From: Staphylotrichum longicolle
Taxonomy: Eukaryota; Ascomycota; Sordariomycetes; Sordariales; Chaetomiaceae
DNA: 64,000 nucleotides
Direction of reading: 5' to 3'
NCBI GenBank assembly: GCA_019096155.1
Contig: JAHCVI010000001.1
Coordinates: 10,540,001-10,604,000 of the forward strand
Below, in pieces: positions 10,758-23,267 of this stretch (position 1 is the first letter of the stretch; the number at the start of each line of letters is the position of its first letter). Below the pieces are notes generated by a model. It was not told the DNA's origin. It worked only from the letters and a program-made list of their open reading frames with translations, and searched no databases. The translations under genes were made by a program, and so were the position numbers.

Positions 10758-13700
10758 CGGGCAATATGCACCTAGGCGACACCATTCGACTCCTGGTATG
10801 TGCTCTGTCGATGAACTGCTGTGTCATGGGATGCGGTCGAATAACAGTTTGGGAAACAGTCGTGGCTGCTGCCCTCGTGCTCCCCTCGAACGAGCGAATA
10901 CACGACCCCCACTGAAACAAAGCATCGGTCGGGTGTGCTGGACCCGCGAGAGGGGCGGCGCAGCTTCTCGAATCGGTCACTGATGACGGATGGACTGTGA
11001 CCTTGGACGATGCTATTTGTCATAGGAGCAAGAACTCGACAGGCGCTGGGTGAGAAGGCGGTGCGGTTCCTACTCTCGAGGTTTGGCTTGAAGCCAGGGA
11101 TATATGTATGTCTGGACAAGGTGGAAGGGTTCTCTTCTGGATGTGAATTTTCTGTTACATAGCTTCGCAGGATAATCTTTGCACCGGCTGCTGAGGAACA
11201 AAATCACCATTACGCTCCCCCACCCCCTAGCGTTCCCACTTCGCCCTTTCGGCACCGTCCATGGTCAGGCATGATGCCTTGGCTGCCCATCTCGTCTCGG
11301 GACCATTGGGTCACAGCCTCAGGCCACGCGGGCAAAGATGGCCGGTCATTAACCGGGTGTTGCTTGTCGGGCACCAGTTGCCAGCCGGGCAAGTCGGCGG
11401 GACCTGCTTCCGCGTCCCACGATGGCAAAGTTTTTTTTTTTTGAAGTGTCATTCCGCTGAAACGACATGGAAGAGGGCTGTTGGCACTACACCACTGCTG
11501 GGGGACCCGGCGGGTGTCACCACCGTCTCCGTGCCAGATCCTGTCCAACATCAAAAACCACATACACTTGTCCGCGCCTAGGAACACTTGATTGATTTCA
11601 ACACAGTGTTGCGCACGCACATGTGGGAAAGCCAGCTGTCTACCGAGTTTTGTCCTCCCTCGGGGGGAAAAGACCCACGGTGTGTCATGGCGGCGGCGGA
11701 GTAGTTGCCGTGCAGGAAAAAAAGGGAGTCGCAGAGCAGCCATCAAATCAGGGCGGCGGCCAGTCTGGCCGGTCGTGGCCAGTGCAAACACAGCGTCGCG
11801 TGCATCGTCGGGCATGGCCGCGGGGCCGCGGGGAGACGCAGCAGCTCGCCGTCACATGAGCTGGCCCCCCGACTGCAATTTCGTGAGGAAAGGTAAGGTA
11901 CCCTTGACAAGACATAGAGAGAATGCCAGCTCGGCTTGTGGTCCGTGCCCAAGCCCCCGTCGCCCAATGCGGGAAGGATCCAACCCCTCGCCGGGGAAGC
12001 TTGTCAGCAGCGGCCACTGCCCTTTTTGTGGTCCGCCAAGCCTCAGAAGGGGCAGTTTTGGCCCGCGCTGTGGATCTCGAATCATTTCACTCTCGTCTCC
12101 AATTTTGTCCTTCATCCGATCTTCGGTCCCATCTCCCAAACGTCCGCATCCGACATGCCCACATCCAACCACAACCGATTGGAGGGGAGCGAAAATCAGC
12201 CGCACCAGGGGTCTCATGGACCTTCTTGAACAACATCCCTTTCTCTCTCACACCATTGGGCGCGGTTTGGCCCGTTGCGGTACACTCGAGGCCCGTGCCG
12301 CATCATTGACTCTCAGATCGAGCCGGACAATGGCCCAGTAGCCTGCCAGGATTTAATGATTGAGGCATCTCACAGCATGCGCAAATTTCGGATGCACGGT
12401 CGCCTCACCGTCCGGACAAGATGAGGAACAGGTCCAGCGAAAGCACTACACCGACGGCTGGCCGGCTAGCGACGCCCCCATTGTGACCAGATGTGTTGGA
12501 CCTTGCAGATGCCGCCCTGACCCGTGCTGCTCTGCATCGTGCCACAGCAAGTGCGTCTGCATCGCGCTTACAGTCGCACCCTCTGCCAATCAGAGCGGGC
12601 CAAGGGGTTGGCAGCGGCAGGCAGAAGTGTGGGGAGGGGGACACGGCTGGGCAAGGGTTCTCCGATCTCCGACATGTGAACTCTTTGCCTACCCCTACAT
12701 GGCGATGGGCACAGGAGCACAACTCCGCTGCTCGCTGGGAGTCGGCTTGGAAAGCAGGGGACATTTTCGGCTCTGTCGTTGGTGTCATAGGTTTCCTCCC
12801 AGCAGGTTTGTCGCTGCCCTTCGGTCTCGCCCTTTGCTGAATTACACGTCCTCGGCCACGTTGGATCGCGGGTCCTGAGATGACGTAGGGCTGGCTAGCC
12901 GCAGGAGCAGTTCTCGGGTCACACCGAGATGCCAGAAAAGGCTAAGGCGACACAGCGGTCACTTACACACATCACGCTACATCTCATGCCGGCCTCGAGC
13001 AACAGAAGGAAAGAGAGAGAAACAGCTCCCATCACCCTTGTTGCTGTCTGCCTACCCCCAGTTGTACCATACCTCCCATCATGATCACCGAGGTACCAGG
13101 CTTAGACCGGCGTTCAAAAATCTCCCGACTTGGGTTCTCTGATGATGAATCGAGACTGTGGACGCCTGCCGTGCTCGCAACGGCAAAAAGACCTCGCGGC
13201 AGCTCCCTCCGCACTCAGAGCCAACAGAGTGTGCACCTCCGGCCTCAGTGTCCAATGTTGGCTCATGGCCCTACACCATCTGGACCAGCCATGACGGCTC
13301 ATGTTGCAGTTTAAAAGCATTCACTGGACCACGGCGAGATTTCAACCCAACAGTTCCGATGGCTAAGCGCGGACGACTGGGGGTGATGTTGTGGGTGGCG
13401 GCCAATAGGGAGGCAGAAGAAGGAAAACCGGCGCCAACAACCCCAGGCTCCCGCATGGAGATGCACATCGTCCCTGGATCAGCGCGATCGTCTCGTGCAA
13501 GCAACACCTCCTCTCATCTCATTGCCTAAATGCCGCGACGACAGACGTGCCAGTCGGGTAAGGCCGTTAGGAAAATCTCGTTCGAGTCTATTGCTCCCTA
13601 ATGCCGCTGCTTCCTATGTCACCAACACCCATTTCCTCCTTGGGGAAAAAGAGACAGGGGGAGCACAGGTCCGCGGGGCATATGGGGCGGGCGCCGCTCC

Positions 13701-15837
13701 GGGAAGGGCAAACCACCGGGGGCAGCAAAGCACCTTTGGGGCAGAGCAGCATCCATCCAGGGTGAAAGCAATTGACTGAAGTACCCTGCCGACAATGCCA
13801 GGTACCCAGGCGAAGGAGGGTACCTTCAGATGGAGGTTGAGCCTACCACAAAACACAAAACGGTGGACCAAAGAGACACTATGCAGCATGTCTCCTTACA
13901 GCTACGGAGTATGGAAATTATGGAGCGGCTCTTTCTTCCACAGTGCAGATTTTTCGAAGACGAGCCTCTTCACAGCCACATGGTTCCCTCGAACAAAGAC
14001 GAGCAGGATTCGCAGGATTCACGCCTCAAGCAGTCAGTTTCTGGACCCGACAGTCTGGTAACCTGGCTCGTGCGCTGCAAGGGTTGCTCTAGAGTGTTGG
14101 TCCGCTAACAACCTCAAGAGCCAACAGCCGCCAGAGTTGTTAAGCAGTTTGGTAGCTAGCAAGGTGGCAGCGCTTAACACGCCCGCTATTGCACAGTAAG
14201 TGGAAAACACATCGGAGATCTTGCACTGTGGCCAACTCCATTCAAACAAGGCGCAATTCTCTTGCTGACCATTGTCCTCATCACAACCACCACAGCAGTC
14301 ACTACCACGCAGCACAGCAAGCCGCCTTAGACTCGAGCCGCGATGCCTTGCGTGACCCACCGGAGATAGCCGTCACTGGCACTCCCTTCCGCAGTTTTGC
14401 TTCATTTCTTCGTTCGGTGGCTTTCTAGAAGGAGGCTGTGGGCAGCAAACTAGGCCGCTGTCGATGCGGCCATGGTAACACTGCGCATGGCTCAGCCTTG
14501 TTCAGGCCCATCTTCAACACCCGCACCAAGATCTCAACCAAGTCGCCTTGCATCCAACATCAACCTCCGCACAAGGCAACGCCCCATGTTAACCCCAGAG
14601 GCAGCCGTGCAGCAGGAACACCGCCAGCCACACAGGCGAACGTGAGATGTGCACCTATGGGCCGCACTGGCGTGGAAACCAAGACCCGCGATCCTGCGGC
14701 CGCGCAACCCACCTCATGACATGTGACACATCCGCCTCATTGCATGTACATTATCTCATCATAATTAGAACCAAATTCTCGGTAGATGCCTGGTCTGCCT
14801 ATCGGGCCCCTCAGCCGCCTTGTAGAGGTGTCCGCCTTTGCAGACACGCCCGTCCCATGAGGGAGTCTCTGAAGGGATGACCCCAGGCCTGGCTCAACCC
14901 CTAACCCCTGACTCCTCTTGCTCCCTCCCTCTCCCTCTCTTATCCTCCCTTTCCCCCTCCTTTCCCCTGCTTCTGTTGCCTTACCAGCATCGACTCTGCC
15001 ACAATATCGGCTGTCCCCATCTCGGCCCAATTCAGCCCAGCGACTGGGATACCGTAGTGAAGCCGGCATGATCAGGCATGCAGCAGAGCGAAAAAGGGGA
15101 GACGCGAGTCATGGCCCGAAGGGAACACTATCAACATGTCAATGCAAATGTAAGGTCCAAAGCAGAGTACCTGCCACTTTTGCATAGCGAGTGCCCTACA
15201 TAGCCGTACCGAAACCAACAGAAAACGGTGTCTCCAAAGACCACCCGGCGTTCCTTCGGGCCCGAACCTCGATCCCGAGGATACGCCCAGCCTCCGTTTC
15301 CTCCCCCTTACCTGATGTCCACAAACGAACCAAGACACCGCTACCCCCAAGCAGGCAGACAGACGGGCATCCACGGACGTTGATGCCCAACACCCCGCCC
15401 TCCCCCACCACCGAGAATCAGGGCGTGCCGTTACCTACCCGGGAGAGCAGCATCCGCAGCTCTCCGGAACAACGTGACGTTGATTCATAGAACCCCACCC
15501 CCTTCTCTAAGCGGCCACACCCATCACCAAATGAATCCCCACCCCACACCGCACGACACCTTCCTCCGACATTGCGACAAATCCACGTTCCTCCGGGACC
15601 AATACCACCACCATCACAGTCCCGCCCTCTCACACCCTCCCAAAGAAAAAAGAACTTGGCTCCCATGACAAGGGGGGCACCCAACTCCGAGCTCCGCGAG
15701 ACCTTCCCCCCCGGCCCCTCCCCTTTCCCCCTTTCCCTCAACGTCGATGCTCCCGAAGAGACAGCCGTTGATCATCGATCGACTTTCCCAAGCCAACACC
15801 ATCCATCCCCTTCCACCCCACCCGGCCAACACACTCT

Positions 15838-15975
15838 CTCTTCAGCAGTCTCTCCCCAGCACCCTCTTTCCAGCACGCTCTCTCCAGCACACACTCTCCA
15901 GCACACTCTCTCCAGCACACTCTCTCCAGCACACTCTCTCCAGCACGCTCTTTCCAGAAGTCTCTCCAGAGCACC
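15838..15975. repeat. Minisatellite, 14-bp unit CAGCACACTCTCTC
   Basis: About eight to nine head-to-tail copies of the unit CAGCACACTCTCTC, with variants such as CAGCACGCTCTCTC and CAGCACGCTCTTTC. The four central copies are nearly identical, which points to recent slippage or unequal exchange. It lies in the pyrimidine-rich tract downstream of RPB1. Confidence 0.9.
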
Positions 15976-15998
15976 GCTCCAAACCCCACACCCCTCCG

Positions 15999-16063
15999 AC
16001 ACACATACATACACACATACACACATGCACACATACACACATACACACACACACACACACACA
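15999..16063. repeat. AC-rich microsatellite
   Basis: Interrupted (AC)n with ACAT interruptions; the last part is a pure run of AC dinucleotides ending at about 16062. It sits directly after the 14-bp minisatellite. Confidence 0.9.
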
Positions 16064-16263
16064 TCCCCCAAGAGAACAGTTACCTCAACATTACATGACG
16101 AACGACTTCCACAACTCATTTTCTTACCAACTCCAACCCAACAACGCGAGAAGGGGCTCGTTGACCAGTACTGTTCCCCTCGCCCCCCACAACGGAACGG
16201 CATACCTTGTATCTGTAAACCCGGCAAGAAAACCAACCCACTTCCCACCGTTGTTCACCAAGC

Positions 16264-16289
16264 GAGGAGGAGGAGGAGGAGGAGGAGGA
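16264..16289. repeat. (GAG)n / (GGA)n trinucleotide tract
   Basis: About eight perfect GAG/GGA units on the plus strand, an isolated purine block inside an otherwise pyrimidine-rich strand. It is non-coding in any credible model. Confidence 0.9.
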
Positions 16290-17056
16290 TCATTGCCTTA
16301 GTCTTAACTGTTTATGTAGTATGTATACAAATCATTACACAGCACCTCCCTTTCATTTCCTTTCCTTCCCCTCCGACTTCCCATACTTTCCACCATTCGT
16401 TCCCACCTTCACACCGCCTGGGGGCGAACCCAACCCAACCTATCCATCCATTCCGTCCATCCCCTTCACCGCGGCGAAAGAGGCCCCCCTTTCCACCACC
16501 ACCAACCAACTCAAGTGGAGGTAAGATCAAGGAAGGGGAAAACCCTCGTAACCAATCTGGTGCCGCGCGCGCAAGCAGTCTCGTCCTCCAATGGTACCAC
16601 TTTGTATGTATGTAACGGAGGACACCCCGCAATCCCCGCCGTGACCTTTTTCTTTTCATGTGTCTTCCGCTCCCTCCCAGACTCAACGAGATAAAAGCCC
16701 ATAGGCAGGCCAAGCCAAGCCAAGCAAGCAGATGGGAGATGCTTCTATCGGAGAATGACGAAGAAAACGGCGGCAGAAGGGATCAAGGAAACGAGAAAGT
16801 GATGGAAAAAAAGCCAGACTCGCTCCCAAATATGTACCACCCCGGAAAAACAAAAACTACAAAATCGCAACTGCCTTGGATGTGATGTCTTCGCCTCAAG
16901 GCAAACCTGTGCCCCGTGCGTGTAACGTGGTCTCGCCCTGACTTGGATTGAGTTCGATGGAACTCGATCAGTCATTCGTAGGAGAAGTGGGTGAGCTGTG
17001 CAGAGCGGTGTTAACAAAACTGTCCAGTGCCTTCTTTGCAGAGGTAAAAAGACTTA

Positions 17057-20000
17057 CTACTGGTCACCACTGCCTCCAGACGGGCCGCGGCCCGGAGTCC
17101 TCGGCGAGAAGGAAGGCGACGTTGGCGAGTAGCCAGGGCTGGTCGGGGACATCTGCTGGCCCGGAGAGCGCTGGAAGGACGGGCTCGTTGGCGAGTACGC
17201 ATCCGGCGACGTGGGCGACCAAGTGGGCGACGCCGGTGAGTACGACGGCGAGGTGGCGTGCAGATTCGGTGACGCAGGGCTGTAGCTCGGACTGGTCGGC
17301 GAGTACGACGGCGACGTCGGGGAGTTGAACTGCGCCGGCGACGTGGGGGAATAATGCCTGGTCGCGGCGGGCGACGCCGGCGAGTAGCTCGGCGACGTGG
17401 GGCTGTAGTTCGGGCTCGTCGGGCTGCCGGGTCGGAGCATCGGCGAGGTGGGCGAGAATGAAGGAGACGAAGGGCTGAACTGCGGGCTCGATGCATACCG
17501 GCCGCCGGCGTCGAGCAGAGGTGATGTGGGCGAGTACCCAGCCGGTGACGTCGGCGAGTAGCCGCCGTAGCCAAATGGTGAAGTGGGCGAGGTGGAGAAG
17601 GGACTGGTCGCACGCGGGCTCGTCGCGTAGGGGTTAACGGTGCTAGAGCCAAAACCGCCGCCGTACTCAGTCCCGAAACCACTCGGGCTATCTGAGCCGG
17701 CGCCCTGAATGGGCGAGAAGTTGCCCATGGTCGGCGAATAGCTGCCCAGGTAGCCGTTGTCGGCCATCGGCGAACCCGTATCGTACGGGGTGGCAGCACC
17801 CTCCAGCTGGGTGCCCTTGATCGTCATGCCAGGCATCAGGCCCATGCGGGAGTTGTCGGAGATGACCGTCTCGAGCATCTTAGGGTCGAGAAGGACATCG
17901 AAGTGGCCAGTGCCCATGGGTGCCATCTGGCCCAACATGACGTTCTCCGAGATGCCGTGGCAGTCGTCAAGCTCGCCGATGGCAGCAGCCTCCAGCAAAA
18001 TCTCGACCGTCTCCTCGAAGGAGCAGCGCATCAGCGCACCGGTGTCGGCGCGGTTGATGCCGTGGCGTGTCACAGCCGCAATGCTGCCGCGGTAGGTCAT
18101 GACATCAACGAGGAGAGCCAGGTGGCGATGGTTCACGTAAGAACCGTCGAAAGCCAGCACCTGGGTCAACTCCTGCATGAGGGCCTGCCGAGCGGCTTCG
18201 ATGCCGAACACATCCACGACCTGATACAAGTCGTTTGTGTACGTTCGCTTCGTATCAACGCCATCGATGGTCAAGACATCCCTCAGCGACGTACCCTGCG
18301 TGTCGAGATACCACTCCATGCATTCTGGCGTATCCTTGTTGGCCACCTGAGAGCCGTCGGCCTTCTCGACCAGCTTGGCGCCCTTGTTCAAGAAGGCACG
18401 TTCAATGCCAGGTACACCGCGCAGGGTGCAGTTGTCGAGGAGATGCTTCTCGAGGCGCTTCAGCATCACGTCGTCCTCAATGATCTTATTCCCGTCCTCA
18501 TCCTTGTCATCCTCTTGACGGATGACGCGGATACGAATGACCATCTCTTCGGCGTTGTTGTCGCTGAACACAACGGCAACATCCTTCTTGTATTCTTCCT
18601 TGATGCGTTGCGCAACATCCTCCACGCGGAGGCCCTTGTCAAGCATCTTCTGGCGGTCAAGCGTGAGCCTGAGGAGCCAGCGAGACTGGCTTTCGATGGA
18701 ATCCTGGTCTGACGAGTCCGGAATCAAGAAGTAGGATTCGACCATATCGAAATCCTCAGGAATGGTTGTAGACATGATGTCAGGATCGTAGTAGATCTCG
18801 GTGACCGCCGTGACAGAACGGAGGCTGGTATGCTCGACGGCGTTCCGGAGCTTCTTCGCGTCCTCCTGAGTGGCATTCTCGGAGTCGAGATAGACAACCA
18901 TGGACGGAGTCTTGATATCCTTTGCGACATTGAGAATTTCCTTGAGACGAGGAACACCCAGCGTAACGTTCTTGGACGACACACCGGCAAAGTGGAAGGT
19001 GTTCAGCGTCATCTGCGTCGCGGGTTCTCCGATGGACTGGGCAGCCAGCACTCCGACCATTTCACCCGGGGCGACCATTGACCGTGACCACCGGTTCTCA
19101 AGCTCGCCGAGGATGTGCTCGAAGGCCAGCTTGTTGATCCTCTGTTCAACAGCGAGGCGCTTGAAAGCCAGACGGGACCGCAACTGAATCTTGAACAGGA
19201 TCGTCGAGTTGTAATCGGCCTCCTGCGAGATCGGATCCGTGCCGCGGACCACAACCATTCGGTCAAGCATGGCCTGAACCACGGGAATCACATCCTTGGG
19301 TGTGAGGTCGCTGCGCTGGGATTCGTCGACCTTGAAAAGCTTCTTGGCGGTCTCAATGATGCGGCCAATGTTGAGCGGGAGCTGCATGTTATCCTCGGCC
19401 AGCTTGCGGCGGTTGATCTGGCGGACAAGCTTGCGATCGGCCACGAGCTGCTCATATTCTTGGTCCAAAAGGTGCTGCACCACCGGGTCGCTAACCATCT
19501 CCCTTCCATACTCCAAAGCCTCAAGAGCAGCGCCGGAGGTCTCCTCATCCATGACATCCAGGCGGAAGCGCTTGTCAAAGTTCTTGTTCGACAAGTTCAT
19601 GTGGTCCACCCGCTGCTTCTCAATAGCAATACCGTCCAGGCCATCCTCACCATAGACGAACTGGATGATGTCGCCGAGCGAGTTTCGCACCGTGCCATCA
19701 TAGCGCGCTTCGGCGTCCTCGAGCGCCTTGACAAGCCTACGCTGAATGTACCCCGTTTCAGCTGTCTTGACAGCCGTATCAATCAGACCTTCTCTACCTG
19801 CCATAGCATGGAAGAAGAACTCCGAGGGCGTCAAGCCACGGAGATAAGAGTTCTCGACGAACCCACGGGCCTCGGGAGAGTAGTCGTCCTTTGTGAAGTG
19901 CGGCAGCGTCCGGTACTTGAACCCGAACGGAATGCGCTTTCCCTCGACGATCTGCTGCCCGACCAAGGCAGTCATTTGCGAGATGTTGATCGAAGAACCC

Positions 20001-22357
20001 TTGGAACCAGAACGCGCCATCGTGACTGCGTTGTTGAGATCCTTCAGACTCTTCTCGGTTGTCGTTCCGGCCTTGTCACGGGCCTTGTTGAGCGCGGTCG
20101 AAACCTTGTTCTCGAACGTCTCTCGAATGTTCATGCCGGGGAGCGGCTCAAGCTCATTGTTCGTGGCTGCCTGCGTCAGCCGCCGCACTTCGTCCTTTTC
20201 GTCGTTGATGTGCTTCTGAACGAGCTCGATAGTCTTGGCGTCGGGAATTGTATCACCAATACCGATGCTGTGTCCATAGTGCAGGAGCATGTAATTGACG
20301 ACGCGTTGGCAGCCATTGAGGAACTCCATGGCGCCGTGCGGACCAAGCTCGTTATAGCACAAGTGGACGATGCCACCACCGGCAGCGCCGACGCTCTTCT
20401 TCGTCAGCAAGCCGAACATGATCTCTCCCTGCTGGATGAGAAGCCCATCATCTTGGGCCGGATGATCCCTGTCTGGTTGCTCCGAGTTCATGTGGATGTT
20501 GATGATCTTGGGGATGATCATGCTGATGAGCTGCTTGCCAGTCCATCGAGGACGAGGCTTGAAAATGGCGGGAAGGGGAATGATGCCATCCCAGTCAGGA
20601 ACCCAGAGCATAACATTCATGACCTCTTCCTTGGTGAGGAACACGTCACGCCGGCAAAGCTTGTACGCGCCAGCCAGGGTGTCCTGAACGATACCCATGA
20701 GAGGGCCGTTCCTCTGCGGCGAAACAATGTTGAGAGGAACCATGCAAAGCTCCTTGACTTCGGCACGCGTCTCCTCAGTCTGGGGAACGTGCAAGTTCAT
20801 CTCGTCACCATCGAAATCGGCGTTGTATGGAGAGGTGACGGAGAGATTGAGTCGGAATGTGGAATAGGGCATGACGCGGACCCTGTGACCCATCATGGAC
20901 TCTTTGTGCAGAGACGGCTGACGGTTAAAGATGATGAAGTCTCCATCCATCAAGTGGCGCTCCACCTTCCAACCATACTCGAGCTGAACCGCAGTCGCGC
21001 GCCGATAGTGGCGGAGGTCAAGACGCGTGCCGTCAGAGCGCACGACGAATCTGGCTCCTGGGTGCTCAGTCGGTCCATTCTGGACGTACTTGGTGAGCTT
21101 GGCAATGTTGTACGGGGTGACGGTTTCGGGATAGGTCAAGGTGCGTGCAATGCTGCGCGGCACGCCGACCTCATCCAGAGAGATGTTGGCATCACCGGTA
21201 ATGACAGTACGAGCCGAAAAATCAACACGCTTTCCCATCAAGTTGCCTCGCAGACGCCCTTCCTTGCCCTTCAAACGGGCGCGGATGGCCTTGACGGGAC
21301 GGCCGCTCTTTTGCAAGGCCTGTGGCTGGCCAGCAATGTCGTTATCCATGTAGGTGGCGACATGGTACTGGAGAAGGTTCTCGAAATCCGTGATGATGTG
21401 TTGCGGCGAACCTTCCGCAATGGCTTGCCGGACGTTGCCGTTGGCGCGGATGATGTCTCCGAGCTTGTACGTCAAATCGTCCTCATTCCGCATGCCCGTT
21501 CCAGTCCCGTCCATGGAAATGCTCGGACGAACAGGAGGCGGCGGAACAGGCAGGACAGTGATGATCATCCACTCGGGCCGAGCTTGGGAGATGTTGACAC
21601 CGATGTCGATCATTTCGTCCTCCCTCATCCGGCGGAAAATGTTGAGCGCCATCTCTGGAGTAATGACTTTCTTCTCCTTGGTCTTCACGCCGTCCTCATC
21701 CTTGGATTCAACACTGCCCCAGAGAGTGAGGGCCTGTTGGCGAATGGTGGGTTGGAAGTTGCCGCATCCTCCATGTCCGCCGACTGGCCCGTCTCCGCCG
21801 CTGGGGTTGAACTCTCCATCCTCGGCTTGCTTGGGCGGATCATTGTCACACCGCTTCTTGCTTTTGCAGATGTCCCAGACGCGCTTGAATCGAACTTTGG
21901 GGTCTCGGATCCGCATGGCAGAGGCATACTGCGGATCGGACTGGTCAAAAGGGTCAGCATCAGCACACAAAGACTACCCAGCTGGGTAGGATGCACTAAC
22001 TCTATCAGCCAACACTCTGCTACAGTTGTGACAGACGATCTCGAGCAGTTTCTTTGTGCGCCTGATGAAGCCGGGATGATAAACGGGTCGGGCCAACTCG
22101 ATGTGGCCGAAATGGCCAGGACACTCGGTCATGTTCTCAGTGCACGTCTTGCACTTGAACTGTCGGTCGACGGAGCCGAGGAGAGGATCGTTAAGGCCAC
22201 CATCGCGAGGCTTTGTACGCGTCTCGTCCATCGTCTCCGGGTAGATGATGTGGCACACGCTCATTCCCTTGATTTCCTCGGGGGACAGGAGCCCAAACTG
22301 AATCTCCTTGATCGTGCGGATCGGCGCACTCGAGTGCGCGAAGATAAGGTTCGCCAT
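17057..22357 (-). CDS. RPB1: RNA polymerase II largest subunit RPB1
   Basis: Catalytic subunit of Pol II. Exon 1 is 22001-22357 (119 codons, starting MANLIFAHSSAPIRTIKEIQ) and carries the N-terminal zinc-binding CxxC...CPGHFGHI region. A 60-nt intron at 21941-22000 (GTTAGT...CCAG) joins LADR to SDPQYASAMR; exon 2 is 17057-21940. Total 1746 aa, close to the 1733 aa of yeast RPB1. The active-site metal-A motif NADFDGDEMN is at residues 492-501, with Asp 494, 496 and 498. The C-terminal domain (about 17060-17790) has roughly ten YSP(T/A)SPx heptads mixed with degenerate ones and ends GPSGGSGDQ. No frameshift. The strongest call in the window. Confidence 0.98.
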
Positions 22358-23267
22358 TTTGATGGAGTGGAAAAGTCAAGACTGTTGACGAGAAGAGAAA
22401 AAATCGCGATCCGGTGTGCTAGCTAAGGCAGCGATCGGTGAATTACTAGTCAAGCGAATGTCGCGATGTCGCGGCGCGCGCGCGCGCTAATCTGCCGGAG
22501 AGTATAAACCGCGGCGAAGAGAACGAGAAAAATTACTGCACGGCTGGCAGAGAGTTTGATGGCGAGAAGGCGCCGCGTGATGATTTTTCGCGATGTTGTT
22601 GTGGCCTCCTCCACTACGCTTTCCAGGCCAGCGGCCCGCGGCAGCGATCGTCAAAACCTCGTCGTCTCCAGTCTCGCTGCGGCTCGGAAAAAATCGATGG
22701 GCTCGAAAATCGCAATCGACGGGTTCGAGATTCTTGTCGAGACAGGGCGGGCGACAAGATTCCGGCGGTTCTTGACGCGATTTGCGATGCCGGTCGTGGT
22801 TGTTGGATGGTTTTTGGTTTGGGTGAGATTGAGGACGGCCGCCGCCTGGAAAAGTTCGACTTGACAAAGCAAACGCGGGAGAGGCGAAGGCTGACGGCCA
22901 CTTTGGGGAAAGACCCACTTTTGGCACAAAGCACCCCTGACAATGGTGCCAAATGAAACATTGGTACAAAACGCGACTTGGAAGCCTCTCTTTTCAGCAT
23001 GCAAGAAGTAGGAGTCACAGAAGTATCCAACTTGTACAGGCTACGCAGCCTCTGTTTTCCTTGGTTGCTTCTGACCAACGCTCCACACACAGGAGAGCCT
23101 CAACTGCAGCGATGACGGAATTGAAGCTCTATTCATCCTTCTTGAATGCAAAACTGCATTTCCGATAGCCTTTGTTCAAAAGGCACTTGCTTTCATCGGC
23201 TTATCTAGCTGGTCTTGTCTCTTCACCCACAAATCCAATCGCCTGCAAGGTGCGGATTTTCCTCTTC
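22358..23267. other. RPB1 promoter/leader and SWD1 3' region
   Basis: Upstream of RPB1 (minus strand) and downstream of SWD1 (minus strand). Contains a GCGCGCGCGCGC alternating run at about 22476-22488 and several TCGCGAT-like short palindromes near 22405-22600 that could be factor sites. No credible coding sequence: the 100-160-codon frames here overlap in several phases. Confidence 0.5.

Larger units (their letters stand above)
10758..17056. other. Gene-poor interval, right part (6.3 kb)
   Basis: No convincing gene. Open frames at 11210-11815 (-), 11592-12341 (+), 13158-13529 (+) and 13830-14108 (+) lack recognisable domains. From about 14900 to 16700 the plus strand is strongly pyrimidine-biased, with a minisatellite, an AC tract and a GAG tract listed separately. 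The last few hundred bases should be the RPB1 3' UTR. A long non-coding RNA or a gene with many short exons cannot be excluded without transcript data. Confidence 0.5.

Noticed and set aside
11210..11815. 201-codon minus-strand frame in the gene-poor interval
   Set aside because: No family similarity, crosses a homopolymer, and several other frames are open in the same stretch.
13158..13260. Possible Zn2Cys6 relic (VDACRARNGKKTSRQ)
   Set aside because: Only one of six cysteines is in place and the spacing does not fit; the resemblance is too slight.
15572..16615. 347-codon Ser/Pro/Thr/His-rich frame
   Set aside because: Runs through the minisatellite and microsatellites in a pyrimidine-rich tract, with similar repeats in the other frames; no conserved block.
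19115..22426. 1103-codon open frame antisense to RPB1
   Set aside because: It mirrors RPB1 codon by codon; GC-rich third positions remove stops from the antisense frame. It has no domain and no independent support.
22476..22488. Alternating GC run as possible Z-DNA or boundary element
   Set aside because: Too short and common in GC-rich promoters to claim a function.
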